From NCBI RefSeq assembly GCF_039523035.1, contig NZ_BAAAEN010000023.1, positions 50,345-114,344 on the forward strand: a stretch of 64,000 nt of DNA. The letters run 5' to 3'. This DNA comes from Pigmentiphaga daeguensis. GTDB lineage: Bacteria; Pseudomonadota; Gammaproteobacteria; Burkholderiales; Burkholderiaceae_B. The notes beneath the pieces were generated by a model, which worked only from the letters and a program-made list of their open reading frames with translations, searched no databases and was not told where the DNA came from. Shown piece after piece: positions 24,660 through 35,443 of the stretch; position 1 is the stretch's first letter, and each line of letters opens with the position of its first letter. A program made the translations under genes and the position numbers.

Positions 24660-25229
24660 CTAGGCAGATCGCCGGATGACCGGCCAGGCCCGCTGCAGGT
24701 AATACATCATCGACCACACGGTCAGCACGGCGGCGATCTCGATCAGCCTCGACCCCCACCAAAGCGTGTCGATGCCGGCCACGCGTCCGCCGTACAGCAG
24801 GCACGGGATCGCGGTCATCTGCGCCGCGGTCTTGAACTTGCCCAGCCAGTGCACGGCGACGCTGGTGCTGGCGCCGATCTTGGCCATCCATTCGCGCAGG
24901 GCCGAAATGGTGATCTCGCGGCCGATGATGACCAGTGCGATCATGGCGTCGACCCGCCCCAGGTTCAGCAGCACGAGCAGCGCCGCGCTGACCATGAGCT
25001 TGTCGGCCACGGGGTCCAGGAAGGCGCCGAACGAGGATGTCTGGTTCAGCCGCCGCGCCAGCCAGCCATCGAGCCAGTCCGTCAGCGCGGCGAAGATGAA
25101 CATGCCCGTGGCCACCGCATCGCGCACGGCCGTGGGCAGCACATGCTCCGGTACGTAGTACACGCTGACGACCAGCGGGATCATGGCGATCCGCACCCAG
25201 GTCAGGATAATCGGCAGGTTCAGAGGCAT
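24660..25229 (-). CDS. pgsA: CDP-diacylglycerol-glycerol-3-phosphate 3-phosphatidyltransferase
   Basis: A protein of 189 aa, the normal PgsA length. The CDP-alcohol phosphotransferase motif is visible as DWLDGWLARRLNQTSSFGAFLDPVADK (Asp-Gly-x2-Ala-Arg-x8-Gly-x3-Asp-x3-Asp). It has four to five membrane helices and begins MPLNLPIILTWVRI. It makes phosphatidylglycerol phosphate at the inner membrane. It follows uvrC by 43 bases, the conserved uvrC-pgsA order of proteobacteria. In many relatives tRNA genes follow; none is seen here. Confidence 0.96.
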   Translation of the reverse strand: MPLNLPIILTWVRIAMIPLVVSVYYVPEHVLPTAVRDAVATGMFIFAALTDWLDGWLARRLNQTSSFGAFLDPVADKLMVSAALLVLLNLGRVDAMIALVIIGREITISALREWMAKIGASTSVAVHWLGKFKTAAQMTAIPCLLYGGRVAGIDTLWWGSRLIEIAAVLTVWSMMYYLQRAWPVIRRSA

Positions 25230-25272
25230 GGTCGAATGCTAACAGGCTACGGGGAAAAGTTCTCGGCAGGGG

Positions 25273-27198
25273 TCAGTGCAGTTGGCGGTGGATGCGCTCG
25301 GCCAGTTCCAGGGAGATGCCCTCGACGGACGCCAGGTCCTCCACGCTGGCCGAGATCACCCCGCGCAGGCCGCCGAAGCGCGCCAGCAGGCGCTGCCGGC
25401 GCTTGGCGCCGACACCCTCGATTTCCTCCAGCCGCGACACGTTGCGGGCCTTGGCCCGCCTCGCCCGCATGCCGGTGATGGCGAACCGGTGCGCCTCGTC
25501 GCGGATCTGCGCGACCAGCATCAGCGCGGCCGACTCGCCCCCCAACGCCAGCGGCTCGCGGCCGTCGGCGAAAACCAGCGTCTCCAAGCCCACCTTGCGC
25601 CCTTCCCCCTTGGCGACGCCGACCAGCAGCCCGATGTCCAGCCCCAGTTCGGCGAACACCTGGCGGGCGATCTCGACCTGCCCCTTGCCGCCGTCGATCA
25701 GCACGACGTCGGGCATGATCCCTCCCCCATCGGCGATTTTCTCGTAGCGGCGCGTCAGCACCTGCCGCATGGCCGCATAGTCGTCGCCGCCGGTGATGTC
25801 GTCGATATTGTAGCGACGATACTCCTTGGGCTGCATGGCATGGTGGTGGTAGACCACGCACGAGGCCTGCGTCGCCTCGCCGGCGGTGTGGCTGATGTCG
25901 AAGCACTCCATGCGCAGGGTTTCCAGCGCGGCCTCGTCGGCGTCTATGCCCAACACCTGGGCCAGGGCCGCGGTGCGCGCCTGCTGCGACCCGGCCTCGG
26001 CCAGCACTCGCGCCAGCGCCAGTTCGGCGTTCTTCCTGGCCTGCTCGAGCCAGCTCTTGCGCACGCCCTGCGGTTGCTTGACGAGATTGACCTTCGATCC
26101 GGCCTGCTCCGCCAGCATCGCGACCAAGTCGGCGTCGGGCAAGGGGTGCGACACGACGATGGTGCCGGGCAAGGCACGGTCAATGTAGTGCTGGGACATG
26201 AAGGCCTCCAGCACCTCGGCGGGCGAATCGCCATCGGTATGCGAAGGGAAGAAGGCCTTGTCGCCCAGGTGGCGCCCGCCCCGCACCATCGCCAGGTTCA
26301 CGCAGGCCTTGCCCCCCTGCATGTCGACCGCGATCACGTCGGTATCGCCGCTGCCCCCCTCCATGGTCTGCTGGTGCAGCACGCGCGACAGGGCCGACAA
26401 CTGGTCGCGCAGGGCGGCGGCTTCCTCGAAGCGCATCTCCTGCGAGGCGGCGAACATCCGCGTCTCGATGTCCGTGAGCACGGCCTGGGTCTGGCCGCGC
26501 AGGAACTGCGTGGCCCGGTCCACGTCCAGGGCGTAGTCCTCTTGCGAGACCAGGCCCACGCACGGCCCGGAACAGCGGTGGATCTGGTACAGCAGGCACG
26601 GCCGCGACCGGTTGGCGAAGACCGTGTCCTCGCAGGTGCGCAGGCGAAAGACCTTCTGCAGGATCTGTATGCTTTCGCGTACCGCCCACACGTTGGGGAA
26701 AGGGCCGAAGTACTGGTTGGCGCGGTCGGTGGTCCCGCGATAGTACGCGATGCGGGGGAACGCATGGCCGCTGACCTTCAGGTAGGGATAGGACTTGTCG
26801 TCGCGGAACAGGATGTTGTAGCGCGGCGCCAGCGACTTGATCAGGTTGTTTTCCAGCAGCAGCGCCTCGGCCTCGGAGCGCGTCACGGTGACCTCGACCC
26901 GCGCCACGCGGGCCAGCATATGCGCGATGCGCGGGCTGCCCACCTGCTTCTGGAAATACGAGGAAACGCGCTTCTTCAGGTCCCGCGCCTTGCCGACGTA
27001 CATCACCTCGCCTTCCGCGTTGATGTGCCGGTACACGCCCGGCAGGTGCGGAAGCTGCGCCAGGAAGGATTTGATGTCGAAGGCCTGCCCGGGCTCTTCC
27101 GCGGCGGCCGGAGCGGGCGACGCCGGGGGCGCCACGGGCGCGTCCGGCTGCGCCGTCGTCTCCGGGGCCTGGTTCTCGTCCTTCTTGCGGCCGGCCAT
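25273..27198 (-). CDS. uvrC: Excinuclease ABC subunit C
   Basis: A protein of 641 aa. An Ala/Pro-rich extension of about 45 residues precedes the GIY-YIG nuclease domain (LPHLPGVYRHINAEGEVMYVGKARDLKKRV). A cysteine cluster (RPCLLYQIHRCSGPC), the UVR motif (EEAAALRDQLSALSRV), the RNase H-like 5' nuclease (ECFDISHTAGEATQASCVVY and VLIDGGKGQ) and tandem helix-hairpin-helix motifs at the end follow. It makes both incisions in nucleotide excision repair with UvrA/UvrB. It is positioned between nagZ (10-base gap) and pgsA. Confidence 0.97.
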   Translation of the reverse strand: MAGRKKDENQAPETTAQPDAPVAPPASPAPAAAEEPGQAFDIKSFLAQLPHLPGVYRHINAEGEVMYVGKARDLKKRVSSYFQKQVGSPRIAHMLARVARVEVTVTRSEAEALLLENNLIKSLAPRYNILFRDDKSYPYLKVSGHAFPRIAYYRGTTDRANQYFGPFPNVWAVRESIQILQKVFRLRTCEDTVFANRSRPCLLYQIHRCSGPCVGLVSQEDYALDVDRATQFLRGQTQAVLTDIETRMFAASQEMRFEEAAALRDQLSALSRVLHQQTMEGGSGDTDVIAVDMQGGKACVNLAMVRGGRHLGDKAFFPSHTDGDSPAEVLEAFMSQHYIDRALPGTIVVSHPLPDADLVAMLAEQAGSKVNLVKQPQGVRKSWLEQARKNAELALARVLAEAGSQQARTAALAQVLGIDADEAALETLRMECFDISHTAGEATQASCVVYHHHAMQPKEYRRYNIDDITGGDDYAAMRQVLTRRYEKIADGGGIMPDVVLIDGGKGQVEIARQVFAELGLDIGLLVGVAKGEGRKVGLETLVFADGREPLALGGESAALMLVAQIRDEAHRFAITGMRARRAKARNVSRLEEIEGVGAKRRQRLLARFGGLRGVISASVEDLASVEGISLELAERIHRQLH

Positions 27199-27208
27199 GT
27201 CGCCCTCC

Positions 27209-28285
27209 TCAGGCGCCGGCCCGCGCCAGGGCCTGGACCGCCTTGCGGGCCTTGCGATAGGCCGGATCGGCCGTCAGCGCCTGCCAGTCCTGCGCGGCGA
27301 ACCTCGGCTTGAGCGACCGGATGCGCGCCACCGAGGCCGGATCCTGGACCCAGTCGAGCCGGCCCAGCAGGTCGTCCGCCATGTCGGGCCGGTTGCAGAC
27401 CAGCACCATGTCGCAGCCCGCGCGCAACGCGGCCATCGCCCGGCCATGGATGTCGCCCGCCACCGAGGCGCCTTCCATGGTGAGATCGTCGGAGAACACC
27501 ACGCCGCCATACTGGAGGCGCTTGCGCAACACGGTCGTCACCCACTTGCGCGAGAACCCGGCGGGCGACTTGTCGACCCGCGGATAGATGACGTGGGCCG
27601 GCATCACGGCGCCCAGGATGGCATCGCCCAGCCAGCGATAGGGCTGCGCGTCCTCGCCCAGCACCTCGTCCAGCGACCGGTCGTCCACCGGGATCTCGTA
27701 GTGGGAATCGGCGGCGGCAAAGCCGTGGCCGGGGAAATGCTTGCCGCAGGCGGACATGCCGGCCAGCGCCAGCCCCTGGATCAAGGCCCGGGCCAGCATG
27801 GCCACCACGCGCGGATCGCGATGGAAGGACCGGTCGCGGATGACGCGGCTTTCGCCGAAATCCAGGTCCAGCACCGGCGTGAAACTCAGGTCCACGCCGC
27901 AGGCACGCAGCTCGGCGGCCAGCACCCGGCCGGTATCGGTCGCCATGCGCATGGCTTCGAGCGGGTCGCTTTCCCACAGGCGGCCCAGGGCCCGCATGGG
28001 CGGCAGCGCCGTGAAGCCATCACTGCGGAAACGCTGGACCCGTCCGCCCTCGTGGTCGACCGCGATCAACAGCGGCTCGCCGCGGGCGGCGTGGATGTCG
28101 GCGGTCAACCTGGTCAGTTGCGCCCGGTCGCGGAAATTGCGGGCGAACAGGATCACTCCGCCCACCAGCGGGTGGCGCAGCCGCTCGGCCTCGGCCGCGG
28201 TCAGTTCGAAACCCGCCACGTCCACCATCACGGGGCCGGGTGCAGGCAAGGAAGAAAGAGATGCAGTCATGATCGGATCCGTCAC
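27209..28285 (-). CDS. nagZ: Beta-N-acetylhexosaminidase of peptidoglycan recycling
   Basis: A protein of 358 aa from a GTG at 28285, which overlaps the acpS stop (GTGA); an ATG at 28270 is an equally possible start. It is a glycoside hydrolase family 3 catalytic barrel without the second domain, as in NagZ. The diagnostic KHFPGHG motif is present, followed by the His of DSHYEIPVDDR, and the nucleophile Asp is in VVFSDDLTMEGA. It removes GlcNAc from muropeptide 1,6-anhydro products in the cytoplasm. It follows acpS in the conserved pdxJ-acpS-nagZ order. Confidence 0.95.
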   Translation of the reverse strand: MTDPIMTASLSSLPAPGPVMVDVAGFELTAAEAERLRHPLVGGVILFARNFRDRAQLTRLTADIHAARGEPLLIAVDHEGGRVQRFRSDGFTALPPMRALGRLWESDPLEAMRMATDTGRVLAAELRACGVDLSFTPVLDLDFGESRVIRDRSFHRDPRVVAMLARALIQGLALAGMSACGKHFPGHGFAAADSHYEIPVDDRSLDEVLGEDAQPYRWLGDAILGAVMPAHVIYPRVDKSPAGFSRKWVTTVLRKRLQYGGVVFSDDLTMEGASVAGDIHGRAMAALRAGCDMVLVCNRPDMADDLLGRLDWVQDPASVARIRSLKPRFAAQDWQALTADPAYRKARKAVQALARAGA

Positions 28286-28713
28286 GGGCGCCGCGTCTCC
28301 ACGATGACGTAGGCGGCGACCATGTCGTGTTCGTCGGTCAGCGATACGTGGGCGGCGCCGAAGCGCGCCTCGTACCAGGTCTTGAGCGGCTCGGCCAGGA
28401 CCACGACGGGCCGCCCGCCCGGCGCGTTGAGCGTTTGCATGCGGCGCCAGGTCATGGGCATGCGCATGCCCAGTCCCACGGCCTTGGAAAAGGCCTCCTT
28501 GGCGGCGAAGCGCGTGGCCAGGAAACGCACGCCGCGCTGCGGGTCGCGGCTGCGGCGCGCGGTGAATTTCGCGAATTCCTCGGCGCCCAGGATCTTCTGC
28601 GCGAAGCGGTCGCCCCGGCGCGCCAGGGCCTGCTCGATGCGTTCGACCCGCAGCAGGTCAATGCCGATGCCGGCCAGGGCGGGAAGCGCACCGTCGCGCA
28701 GCGGCTCGGGCAT
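28282..28713 (-). CDS. acpS: Holo-[acyl-carrier-protein] synthase
   Basis: A protein of 143 aa. The metal-binding Asp is in GIGIDLLRVERIEQAL and the conserved Glu/Lys pair in ATRFAAKEAFSKAVG. It transfers phosphopantetheine from CoA to the serine of ACP (the acpP of this window). The start ATG overlaps the pdxJ stop by one base and the end overlaps nagZ, so translation is coupled along the chain. It is slightly longer than the E. coli protein at both ends. Confidence 0.96.
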   Translation of the reverse strand: MPEPLRDGALPALAGIGIDLLRVERIEQALARRGDRFAQKILGAEEFAKFTARRSRDPQRGVRFLATRFAAKEAFSKAVGLGMRMPMTWRRMQTLNAPGGRPVVVLAEPLKTWYEARFGAAHVSLTDEHDMVAAYVIVETRRP

Positions 28714-29459
28714 CAATGCGCCGGCCTCGGCAAGGCACCGCTGCGCGCGGTGATCATCAGGGCCTTCATCTCGCGCACCGCCGTCTCCAGGCCGCAGAAC
28801 ACGGACTGGGCGATGATGGCGTGGCCGATGTTGAGCTCGGCGATGCCGTCCAGGGCCGCGACCGGCTGCACGTTCTCGTAGTGCAATCCATGGCCGGCGT
28901 TGACGCGCAAGCCCTGCCGCAACCCGACCGCCACGGCGTCCCGGATGCGCGCCAGTTCCCGCTGCGCCGCATCCGCCACGGCCTCGGCATACGCGCCGGT
29001 ATGCAGTTCGATCACGGTCGCGCCCGTGCGGGCGGCGGCCTCGATCTGGTCCGCCTGCGGATCGATGAACAGCGACACCCGCACGCCGGCATCGTGCAAC
29101 CGCGACACGGCGGCCTTCACATCGTCGAAATGCCCCAGCACGTCCAGTCCGCCTTCGGTGGTGAGCTCCTGGCGTTTCTCGGGCACCAGGCAGACGTCCT
29201 GTGGCCGGATCCGGCAGGCGATCTCCAGCATTTCCGGCGTGATGGCGCATTCCAGGTTCATGCGCGTGCGCAGCTTGCCCCGCAGGCTCTCGACATCCGC
29301 GTCCTGGATATGCCGGCGATCCTCGCGCAGATGCAAGGTAATCAGGTCCGCGCCCGCCTCCTCTGCCACCAGCGCGGCCCGGACCGGATCCGGATAGGAA
29401 ACGTGCCGCTGCTGCCGCAGCGTCGCCACGTGGTCGATATTGACGCCCAGATCAATCAT
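28713..29459 (-). CDS. pdxJ: Pyridoxine 5'-phosphate synthase
   Basis: A protein of 248 aa, the expected length. It begins MIDLGVNIDHVATLRQQR. Other PdxJ signatures are YPDPVRAALVAEEAGAD, LHLREDRRHIQD, ECAITPEML, ELHTGAYAEA and NAGHGLHYENV. It condenses 1-deoxyxylulose 5-phosphate with aminoacetone phosphate to give PNP. The start at 29459 is chosen because residues upstream are unlike the family and GGAT lies before this ATG. It sits between recO and acpS. Confidence 0.97.
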   Translation of the reverse strand: MIDLGVNIDHVATLRQQRHVSYPDPVRAALVAEEAGADLITLHLREDRRHIQDADVESLRGKLRTRMNLECAITPEMLEIACRIRPQDVCLVPEKRQELTTEGGLDVLGHFDDVKAAVSRLHDAGVRVSLFIDPQADQIEAAARTGATVIELHTGAYAEAVADAAQRELARIRDAVAVGLRQGLRVNAGHGLHYENVQPVAALDGIAELNIGHAIIAQSVFCGLETAVREMKALMITARSGALPRPAH

Positions 29460-29499
29460 AGATATCCAACAATTCCATCCATTCAGCCCCTCTCGCCGG

Positions 29500-30429
29500 T
29501 CAATCGGCGGCTTTTCCAGGATGCGGTGGATCCGGCTCCGCCGGTCCGCCCGCATCACCCCCGGGGGGGCGCGCGTCAGCGCGCAGGGGGGGAAAACTCC
29601 TCAGGTCTCGCAATACCTGCCGCGTCGCCATCGGCCGGCCATTCATATGATAGTCCAGCCGTTCCCGCAGCAAGCGGCGCAGCTCGGGCTCGGCGGCGAC
29701 ATCGTCGAAGCGGCCCGCGGCCAGCGCCAACAGCGACTCACCGGTAATGGGCGTGCCCAGTTGCGGCGCTTCGGGCTCCTCGGGCTCCGGCCCGGCTTCC
29801 AGCGGCACACGGTAGCGCATGCCGGCTTGCACGGGCTCGTCGTTGCCCGTTGCGGCCGGGTCGAAGCCATAGCCGATCTCGCACAGCAGCCGCCATTCGA
29901 ACTCCCTCAAGGCAGCCGACAACCGGGGCTGCGCGGCCAGCCTGGACAAGGCGTCGACATAGGCGTCGTACAAGGATTCGTGCGGATCGTCGCGTCCCAG
30001 CAGGCGCAGCAGCAGCTCGTTCAGGTACCAGCCCGACATGGCTGCGGCCCCTTGCAGGCGCTGGGGTGCCCCGGACCACTCGGCCCGCACCAGGGTCTTG
30101 ATCTCGCCCGCGCCGCTCCAGGACAGGCTCAGCCGCTGGAAGGCGATCAGTACCGGCCGCAGCGCCGAATGAGGCCGCTTCGCGCCCTTGGCCACCAGGG
30201 CCAGCCGTCCGTGGGAACGCGTGAACACGTCCAGGATCAGCGAGGTCTCGCGATAGGGATAACTGTGGATCAGGAAGGCGGGGACATCGTCCACCCGGTG
30301 CCCACGGCCACGCGGACGCGCCTGCCTGGCGGGCGCCGGAGCGGCCGCCAGGGGCGTCCGCCGGAACAGCGATCCTGCGGCGTCGGGCAAGATCTCGTCC
30401 GGCGCCACGGGATCCCGGGAATTACTCAT
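29500..30429 (-). CDS. recO: DNA repair protein RecO with repeat-derived C-terminus
   Basis: A protein of 309 aa, longer than the usual ~240. A low-complexity N-terminal extension of about 45 residues precedes the OB-fold (VPAFLIHSYPYRETSLILDVFTRSHGRLALVAKGAKRP). The helical domain follows. It loads RecA at gaps with RecR/RecF and anneals strands. The zinc-finger cysteines are absent. The last ~30 residues (from about DARPPGGDAGG) are encoded by a copy of the dispersed intergenic repeat (29516-29592), so the native stop appears to have been lost and replaced. The start overlaps the era stop by 8 bases. Confidence 0.92.
   Translation of the reverse strand: MSNSRDPVAPDEILPDAAGSLFRRTPLAAAPAPARQARPRGRGHRVDDVPAFLIHSYPYRETSLILDVFTRSHGRLALVAKGAKRPHSALRPVLIAFQRLSLSWSGAGEIKTLVRAEWSGAPQRLQGAAAMSGWYLNELLLRLLGRDDPHESLYDAYVDALSRLAAQPRLSAALREFEWRLLCEIGYGFDPAATGNDEPVQAGMRYRVPLEAGPEPEEPEAPQLGTPITGESLLALAAGRFDDVAAEPELRRLLRERLDYHMNGRPMATRQVLRDLRSFPPLRADARPPGGDAGGPAEPDPPHPGKAAD
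29516..29592 (-). repeat. Dispersed intergenic repeat, copy 1 (inside recO 3' end)
   Basis: It reads CCAGGATGCG, then the core GGATCCGGCTCCGCCGGTCC, and ends in a G-rich GCGCGCGTCAGCGC tract. It is nearly identical to the copy at 42539-42615, same orientation, and is the reverse of the copies at 32297, 35352 and 50496. The core is a near-palindrome that can fold. Confidence 0.8.
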
Positions 30430-31327
30430 AACCCAGGTCGCGCAGCGCGCTTTCGCGCTCGGCCCAGCCCTTGCGCACCTTCACATAGATTTCCAGGTGC
30501 ACCGGCTTGTCGATCAGCTTGGCGATGTCCTGCCTGGCCTCGGTGGCGATGCGCTTCATGCGTTCACCCCCGGTTCCCAAGAGGATAGGCCGATGGCTGT
30601 CCCGGTCGACGATCACGCAGGCCGCGATGCGGGTCACGCGGGGCTGCTCTTCCCATTGCTCGATCACCACGGTGGACCCGTAGGGCAGCTCGTCGCCGAC
30701 CAGGCGGAAGATCTTCTCGCGTATGAGCTCGCTGGCGATGAAGCGCACCGGCCGGTCGGTCAGGGTGTCTTCCTCGAACATGGGCTCGCCTTCCGGCAGC
30801 CCCTTGGCGATCTCGTCCAGCAGGTGATCGAGCTGGCGCGACTTGGCGGCGCTGACCGGCACGACGGCATCGTAGGGATGCAGCCCCATGATGCGCGACA
30901 CGTAGGGAAACAACGCGTCGCGGTCCTTGAGCAGGTCGGTCTTGTTCACGGCCAGGATGCGCCGCGCCCGCGCCGGCAACAGCGGCAGCAGGTTGGCATC
31001 GCCCTCGGACCACTTGCCGGCCTCGACCACGTGGACCACCACGTCCACGTCGGCCAGCGCCTGGGTCACCACGCGGTTCATCATGCGGTTCATCGCGCCG
31101 CCGTGGCGGGTCTGGAAACCGGGCGTGTCGACGAACACGAACTGCTCGGCGCCACGCGTGAAGACGCCGTGGATACGGTGGCGCGTGGTCTGCGCCTTGC
31201 GCGAGACGATGCTGACCTTGGCGCCGATCAGCGCGTTCAGGAGGGTCGACTTGCCGACGTTGGGCCGGCCGACGATGGCGACGAAACCGCAGCGGCTGGC
31301 GGTGGAGGAATCAGAAGACATGGTCAT
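30422..31327 (-). CDS. era: GTPase Era
   Basis: A protein of 301 aa. The G-domain motifs are GRPNVGKS (G1), TTRH in switch I, DTPGF (G3) and NKTD (G4), with SAAKSRQLD (G5) following. The C-terminal KH domain has EEQPRVTRIAACVIVDRDSHRPILLGTGGERMKRI. It binds the 3' end of 16S rRNA and aids 30S assembly at the membrane. The start at 31327 gives an ATGA overlap with rnc; an ATG two codons later is also possible. It is part of the rnc-era-recO coupled set. Confidence 0.97.
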   Translation of the reverse strand: MTMSSDSSTASRCGFVAIVGRPNVGKSTLLNALIGAKVSIVSRKAQTTRHRIHGVFTRGAEQFVFVDTPGFQTRHGGAMNRMMNRVVTQALADVDVVVHVVEAGKWSEGDANLLPLLPARARRILAVNKTDLLKDRDALFPYVSRIMGLHPYDAVVPVSAAKSRQLDHLLDEIAKGLPEGEPMFEEDTLTDRPVRFIASELIREKIFRLVGDELPYGSTVVIEQWEEQPRVTRIAACVIVDRDSHRPILLGTGGERMKRIATEARQDIAKLIDKPVHLEIYVKVRKGWAERESALRDLGYE

Positions 31328-32295
31328 TTCTTGCCGGCGGGCTGCCCCGAGGCGGACAGGGTTTCGCCGGGAGGCTGCGGCGCCGGAGGCGCTGCCTGGG
31401 GTTCTTTCCGGGGCGCGGCCGCCGGGACGGGCGCCTTGCCCTCGGCGGCCTGGGTCGAGGTGATCTTGGCGACGGGCGCCTCGATCACGGCGGCCCTGGC
31501 CGGAGCCGAAACGGCGGCCGCCTCTACCTTGGCGGCGTTGGCGGGTTCGTCCGGCACTTCCTGCGCCACCGCAACCGGCAGCGACAACTGGGCCGTCTTG
31601 CGCGCGCGGGGCGAACGCTTGGCCGGCGTCGGATTGGCGGCCAACGCGGCTTCCAGCGCCTGCTTGGCGGCCGCCTGCTCGGCGGCGCGGCGGCTGCCGC
31701 CTATGCCGACCACCTGCACGTCCAGCTTGGGGATGGCGCACTCGACCTCGAATTCCTGGCTATGCGCCGCGCCGTGCGTGGCCACCACCGTATAGACCGG
31801 CAACGCGATCTTGCGGCCCTGCAGGTATTCCTGCAGCAGCGTCTTGGCGTCCTTGCCCAGCGTCTTGGGATCGACGGTCTCGAGCACGGGCTTGTAGAGC
31901 CGGGCGATCACGGCGCTGGCCGCGTCGAAGCCGCCATCCATGAAGATGGCGCCGAAGATGGCCTCGAGCGTGTCGGCCAGGATCGACGGCCGGCGAAAGC
32001 CACCGCTCTTGAGTTCGCCTTCGCCCAGCCGCAGGAAGCGGGACAGTTCCACCCGCTGGGCGATGTCGGCCAGCGACGCCTGCTTGACCAGGTTCGCGCG
32101 CAGGCGCGACAGGTCGCCCTCGTCGATGCGGGCGAAGCGGTCATACAACAGGGAGGCGATCGCGCAGTTCAGGACGCTGTCGCCCAGGAACTCCAGGCGT
32201 TCGTTGTGCTTGCTGCTATGGCTGCGATGCGTCAGCGCCTGCTCCAGGAGGCTCTTGTTCCTGAAGGTGTAGGCGAGGCTGGTCTCGATATTCAT
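31324..32295 (-). CDS. rnc: Ribonuclease III with long C-terminal extension
   Basis: A protein of 323 aa; typical RNase III is about 225-255. The catalytic signature NERLEFLGDSVL is near residue 35, the second catalytic region is LEAIFGAIFMDGGFD, and the dsRNA-binding domain spans about residues 150-220 (DAKTLLQEYLQGR to RRAAEQAAAKQALEAAL). After that comes about 100 residues of Ala/Pro/Val-rich, low-complexity, basic-then-acidic tail. It processes rRNA precursors and structured mRNAs. It lies between lepB and era, with a repeat copy in the lepB-rnc gap. Confidence 0.96.
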   Translation of the reverse strand: MNIETSLAYTFRNKSLLEQALTHRSHSSKHNERLEFLGDSVLNCAIASLLYDRFARIDEGDLSRLRANLVKQASLADIAQRVELSRFLRLGEGELKSGGFRRPSILADTLEAIFGAIFMDGGFDAASAVIARLYKPVLETVDPKTLGKDAKTLLQEYLQGRKIALPVYTVVATHGAAHSQEFEVECAIPKLDVQVVGIGGSRRAAEQAAAKQALEAALAANPTPAKRSPRARKTAQLSLPVAVAQEVPDEPANAAKVEAAAVSAPARAAVIEAPVAKITSTQAAEGKAPVPAAAPRKEPQAAPPAPQPPGETLSASGQPAGKK

Positions 32296-32296
32296 G

Positions 32297-32450
32297 GCTC
32301 CCCCTACGCGCTGCGCGCGCCCGACGTGGTGAGCCCCCAGCCGCTACGCGGCAGCCCCCCGAGGGGGCGGGGCCCCGCCTTGGGGCGGCCCGGCGCCGAG
32401 CCCCCCGGGGCGGCACTGGCGGACCGGCGGAGCCGGATCCGCTGTGCCCA
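32297..32450 (+). repeat. Dispersed intergenic repeat, copy 2 (lepB-rnc gap)
   Basis: It begins CCCCCTACGCGCTGCGCGCG, passes AGCCCCCCGAGGGGGCGG, and ends GGACCGGCGGAGCCGGATCC then GCTGTGCCC. The same ends and core occur at 35352 and 50496. It is the longest form here, together with copy 5. It contains several self-complementary stretches. The lepB-rnc gap (309 bases) otherwise shows no gene. Confidence 0.8.
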
Positions 32451-32604
32451 TGGGTACGACCCGGCTGATGACGGATGGGGAAGCTGCGTGGCGGGGCAAT
32501 GCGCATGCGCGGCCGCGCCGCCAGGCGCGGGGGGCGCTTGCGGCCGGGTGCGACAGGCGGAGGTAGGCGACGAATTCATGCGGTGCGGCGCATGGCGCAA
32601 GACA

Positions 32605-33507
32605 TCAATGGAAGCGGCCAATCCGTTTCAGGTCCCCGAAGTTCATCCAGACGAAAAACGCCTTGCCCACGATATTCGAATCCGGCACGAAACCCCAATA
32701 CCGGCTGTCCGCGCTGTTATCCCGATTATCGCCCATGACGAAATAATTGCCTGCGGGCACTTTGCAACGCACGCCCTCGCGGGAGTATTCGCAGGCGTCG
32801 CGGTTCAGATAGCCCCCAAAAGGATCGATTTCCGGCGAACGTCGCTCATCTATCAATATCTGATGATTTACGCCCTTGAGGTTTTCATCATATAGCGCGG
32901 CGTAGGAAACCCGGTCTGGGTCGAAATATTCCCCTACCTTTTTCATGGGTATTTCCTGCCCGTTGATGGTCAGCCGCTTGTTCAGGTAGGCCACCTCGTC
33001 GCCCGGCACGCCGACCACGCGCTTGATGTAGTCGACCTGCGGATCGACCGGATAGCGGAAGACGACGACGTCACCGCGCTGCGGGTCGCCCAGCGGGACG
33101 ACCTTCTTGTCCACGATGGGCAGGCGCAAGCCGTACGAAAACTTGTTGACCAGGATCAGGTCGCCGATCTGCAGCGTGGGCATCATCGAGCCCGAGGGGA
33201 TGCGAAACGGCTCGACCACGAACGAGCGCAGCACGAACACGAACAGGATGACCGGGAAGAAACTGACGGAGTACTCCACCCACCAGGGCATCTTGCCGGC
33301 GCGGTCCACCGCTTCCTGGCGCTGGCGTTCGACCTCGGCCTCGCCGCTGGCGGCGCGCACCGACTGGGCGCGCCCGGCGTCGAACTCGGCCGCGGCGCGG
33401 GCCATGCGGGCGGTACGCTGCGGACGCAGGGACACGCGGTCGAATGCCCAGACGATGCCGGTCACCACCAGCAGCACGAACAGGATCAGCGCGAAATTCA
33501 GGCTCAT
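32605..33507 (-). CDS. lepB: Signal peptidase I
   Basis: A protein of 300 aa. An N-terminal hydrophobic anchor (FALILFVLLVVTGIVWAF), a basic cytoplasmic loop and a second membrane segment (FFPVILFVFVLRSF) precede the catalytic Ser in RIPSGSMMPTLQIGDLILV. The catalytic Lys lies in VDYIKRVVGVPGDEV, and GDNRDNSADSRYWG forms box E. It cleaves signal peptides of exported proteins on the periplasmic face. It follows lepA (38-base gap) in the standard lepA-lepB-rnc order. Confidence 0.97.
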   Translation of the reverse strand: MSLNFALILFVLLVVTGIVWAFDRVSLRPQRTARMARAAAEFDAGRAQSVRAASGEAEVERQRQEAVDRAGKMPWWVEYSVSFFPVILFVFVLRSFVVEPFRIPSGSMMPTLQIGDLILVNKFSYGLRLPIVDKKVVPLGDPQRGDVVVFRYPVDPQVDYIKRVVGVPGDEVAYLNKRLTINGQEIPMKKVGEYFDPDRVSYAALYDENLKGVNHQILIDERRSPEIDPFGGYLNRDACEYSREGVRCKVPAGNYFVMGDNRDNSADSRYWGFVPDSNIVGKAFFVWMNFGDLKRIGRFH

Positions 33508-33544
33508 GCCCCCTTCCCCTCGATATGGTTCACAACACCGCGGT

Positions 33545-35338
<1,794 letters not shown>

Positions 35339-35351
35339 GCGATCCAAATGA

Positions 35352-35432
35352 TGAGCCCACCCCCTACGCGCTGCGCGCGCCCCCTCGAGGGGGCGGCACT
35401 GGCGGACCGGCGAAGCCGGTCCGCGGTGCCCT
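35352..35432 (+). repeat. Dispersed intergenic repeat, copy 3 (mucD-lepA gap)
   Basis: A short form: CCCCCTACGCGCTGCGCGCG is followed directly by GGGGGCGGCACTGGC and the hairpin GGACCGG, CGAAG, CCGGTCC. The internal segment seen in copies 2 and 5 is missing, which suggests a deletion derivative. Confidence 0.8.
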
Positions 35433-35443
35433 TGGGGATTTGC

